Below the pieces are notes generated by a model. It was not told the DNA's origin, searched no databases, and worked only from the letters and a program-made list of their open reading frames with translations. Positions 15,181-16,206 of a stretch of 16,206 nt of DNA are shown here, piece after piece. Origin of the DNA: an uncultured Clostridia bacterium. Lineage in GTDB: Bacteria > Bacillota > Clostridia > Oscillospirales > CAG-272. Location of the stretch: assembly GCA_947627815.1 (NCBI GenBank), contig CANQXN010000021.1:1-16206 (forward strand), read 5' to 3'. How positions within the stretch are numbered: the first letter of the stretch is position 1; each line of letters begins with the position of its first letter. The translations under genes and the position numbers were made by a program.

Positions 15181-15233
15181 CAAAACCGCCCGATTTTCAG
15201 CAAAAACAGGCGGTAGTGGATTTTCAACAAAAA
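15177..15233. repeat. Three TCARCAAAA direct repeats between divergent promoters
   Basis: TCAACAAAA at 15177-15185, TCAGCAAAA at 15197-15205 and TCAACAAAA at 15224-15232, all read on the plus strand. The last two sit in 16-nt units (15192-15207 and 15219-15234) that agree at 14 positions. AAAAACAGG-CGG at 15202-15213 recurs with one extra G at 15272-15284. The gene-free stretch 15071-15391 otherwise holds the two divergent promoters and two leaders. The repeats may be operator sites. Confidence 0.5.
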
Positions 15234-15301
15234 TGCCGCGATTCTCTCCCCGTCGGGGGTAAAAAATGTAAAAAAACAGGGCGGGAAGATGTCGGAACAA
15301 C

Positions 15302-15330
15302 TTGACAGAAGCACAGAAACATGGTATAAT
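15302..15330 (+). promoter_or_regulatory. Perfect consensus sigma-A promoter of the methylglyoxal synthase-like gene
   Basis: TTGACA (15302-15307) and TATAAT (15325-15330) with a 17-nt spacer, a full consensus match. Transcription should start near 15337, about 55 nt before the ATG at 15392. The ribosome binding site GGAGG is at 15382-15386, 5 nt from the start. Confidence 0.9.
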
Positions 15331-15391
15331 ACCGTGAAAAGGAAAAGAAAATGGCGTTGCCGCGACAGCGGTCCCATCATCGGAGGTTCCC

Positions 15392-15793
15392 ATGGAAATT
15401 GCCATCATTGCCGACGACAAGAAAAAAGAACTGATGACCGAGTTTTGCATTGCTTACTGCGGCATCCTCTGCAAGCACTCCCTCTGTGCCACCGCGACCA
15501 CCGGCAAATATATTGCTGATGCCACCGGCCTTTCCATCGAAAAAATGATGCCGGGGCCTCAGGGCGGCGCCGAACAAATCGCTTCCCGGGTTGCCTACAA
15601 TGAGATCGATCTGCTTCTCTTTTTCCGTGACACCTCGCCGCAAGGGTTCTACACCGAATCGGACAACGAGATCATGCGCATGTGCGATATGTACAACATT
15701 CCGGTAGCCACCAACATCGCTACGGCGGAAGTGCTGGTGCGCGCCCTCGATCGGGGCGATCTCGACTGGCGCGCTTTCGTGAAAAGCCACTGA
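15392..15793 (+). CDS. Methylglyoxal synthase-like protein with altered active site
   Basis: A 133-residue member of the MGS fold family, whose characterised enzymes convert dihydroxyacetone phosphate to methylglyoxal and phosphate. Family features: ADDKKKELM at 7-15, CATATTGKYIADATGL at 32-47, PGPQGG at 54-59, NEIDLLLFFRD at 70-80 and YNIPVATNIATAEVL at 101-115. Placed without gaps on the E. coli enzyme (from memory, offset 11), the phosphate-site threonines (T34, T36, T37) and K12 remain and D91 is kept as D80. The catalytic D71 is A60, H98 is Y87, D101 is S90, H19 is D8 and S65 is P54. The usual DPLTAQPHEPD-like loop reads DTSPQGFYTESD. It is also shorter than the 152-residue E. coli protein. 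It may be inactive, a binding protein or changed in function. Monocistronic, with a strong promoter and terminator. Confidence 0.85.
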   Translation: MEIAIIADDKKKELMTEFCIAYCGILCKHSLCATATTGKYIADATGLSIEKMMPGPQGGAEQIASRVAYNEIDLLLFFRDTSPQGFYTESDNEIMRMCDMYNIPVATNIATAEVLVRALDRGDLDWRAFVKSH

Positions 15794-15816
15794 GGCGGGT
15801 CTTCCTCTTTTCAAAA

Positions 15817-15864
15817 AAGCATTTTTTAGCCCGACGGCATAAAAAACCGTCGGGCTTTGCTTTT
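15817..15864. terminator. Bidirectional terminator between the mgsA-like gene and gdhA
   Basis: AGCCCGACGG (15828-15837) pairs perfectly with CCGTCGGGCT (15847-15856) around a 9-nt loop. On the plus strand it is followed by TTGCTTTT, and starts 34 nt after the stop of the methylglyoxal synthase-like gene. Flanking AAAAGCA and TGCTTTT segments also pair, so on the minus strand a T-run follows too and the hairpin can serve gdhA. Confidence 0.88.
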
Positions 15865-15904
15865 ATCGGTTGAAAAAGAAAAAATCGTTTTGACGGCTCG
15901 GGCG

Positions 15905-16206
15905 TCAGATTCCCTGCGCCAGCATGGCGTCCGCCACTTTTTCAAAGCCGGCGATGTTGGCGCCTACCACATAGTTGCCGGCAAAGCCGTATTTTTCGGC
16001 GGCTTTGGCAATGGTATGATAAATATTCACCATGATGCCTTTGAGCTTTTCGTCCACATCCTCGAATGTCCAGGAAAGACGCTCGCTGTTCTGGCTCATC
16101 TCGAGCGCCGAAGTCGCGACGCCGCCGGCGTTGGCCGCCTTGCCCGGTACAAAGAGAACGCCATGCTCCTGCAAATACTTCGTTGCTTCCAGCGTGGTCG
16201 GCATAT
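15905..16206 (-). CDS. gdhA: NADP-type glutamate dehydrogenase, C-terminal end (5' truncated)
   Basis: Interconverts glutamate with 2-oxoglutarate and ammonium. Only the last 100 or so residues are in the window; the gene runs off the right edge. The visible part starts MPTTLEATKYLQEHGVLFVP and continues GKAANAGGVATSALEMSQNS, RLSWTFEDVDEKL, then a C-terminal helix with IYHTIAKAAEKYG and NYVVGANIAGFEKVADAMLA. This is the typical end of the hexameric, roughly 445-residue bacterial enzyme; the residue before MPTT is compatible with Asn, as expected. The stop is TGA at 15905-15907. It converges with the methylglyoxal synthase-like gene and shares the hairpin at 15828-15856. Cofactor preference is inferred from family resemblance only. 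Confidence 0.95.
   Translation of the reverse strand, partial: MPTTLEATKYLQEHGVLFVPGKAANAGGVATSALEMSQNSERLSWTFEDVDEKLKGIMVNIYHTIAKAAEKYGFAGNYVVGANIAGFEKVADAMLAQGI

Noticed and set aside
1..16206. tRNA, rRNA, CRISPR array, insertion sequence, prophage, toxin-antitoxin or defence genes
   Set aside because: No repeat-spacer pattern, transposase motif, cloverleaf or rRNA signature was seen on either strand by eye.

Overview
The window reads as chromosomal DNA from a spore-forming-type Clostridia (Bacillota). Four things support this: the gene order rpsB-tsf-pyrH-frr-uppS-cdsA-dxr-rseP-ispG-polC, a full-length spoIVA, a PolC-type replicative polymerase, and sigma-A-type promoters with AGGAGG-like ribosome binding sites. 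Genus cannot be fixed from the sequence. No rRNA, tRNA, CRISPR array, insertion sequence or phage gene was seen. Nearly all genes lie on the minus strand, so they are transcribed from right to left.

Layout from left to right. 1-77: a short fragment that encodes, on the plus strand, a piece of a glutamate synthase small subunit (GltD); it abuts a truncated polC and looks like a chimeric contig end. 1-7530 (minus): polC (N-terminal half), ispG, rseP, dxr, cdsA, uppS, a housekeeping block for isoprenoid precursors, undecaprenyl diphosphate, phospholipid precursor, membrane proteolysis and replication. 7684-9042 (minus): frr and pyrH with their own promoter. 9342-11073 (minus): tsf and rpsB, with their own promoter, a structured leader and terminators. 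11269-13078 (minus): a PRC-barrel protein and spoIVA, bounded by terminators. 13206-15070 (minus): a cysteine desulfurase and a lipoprotein of unknown function, apparently one transcript from a perfect consensus promoter. 15392-15793 (plus): a methylglyoxal synthase-like gene, transcribed divergently from a second perfect consensus promoter. 15905-16206 (minus): the 3' end of gdhA, convergent with it and sharing a hairpin terminator.

The genes serve translation (S2, EF-Ts, ribosome recycling), UMP phosphorylation, the MEP pathway (Dxr, IspG) feeding UppS for cell-wall lipid carrier, CDP-diacylglycerol synthesis, site-2 proteolysis, DNA replication and spore coat assembly. Transcription units can be drawn well because terminators and promoters are clear at most boundaries.

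No obviously new multi-gene system is present. The most notable observations are: (1) the polC/gltD chimera at the left edge; (2) the methylglyoxal synthase homologue that keeps the phosphate-pocket residues but lacks the expected catalytic Asp/His/Asp positions; (3) repeats between the divergent promoters at 15.2 kb, one overlapping a -35 box; (4) the rpsB promoter whose -35 lies inside the preceding terminator and which drives a structured leader; (5) a palindrome upstream of spoIVA.
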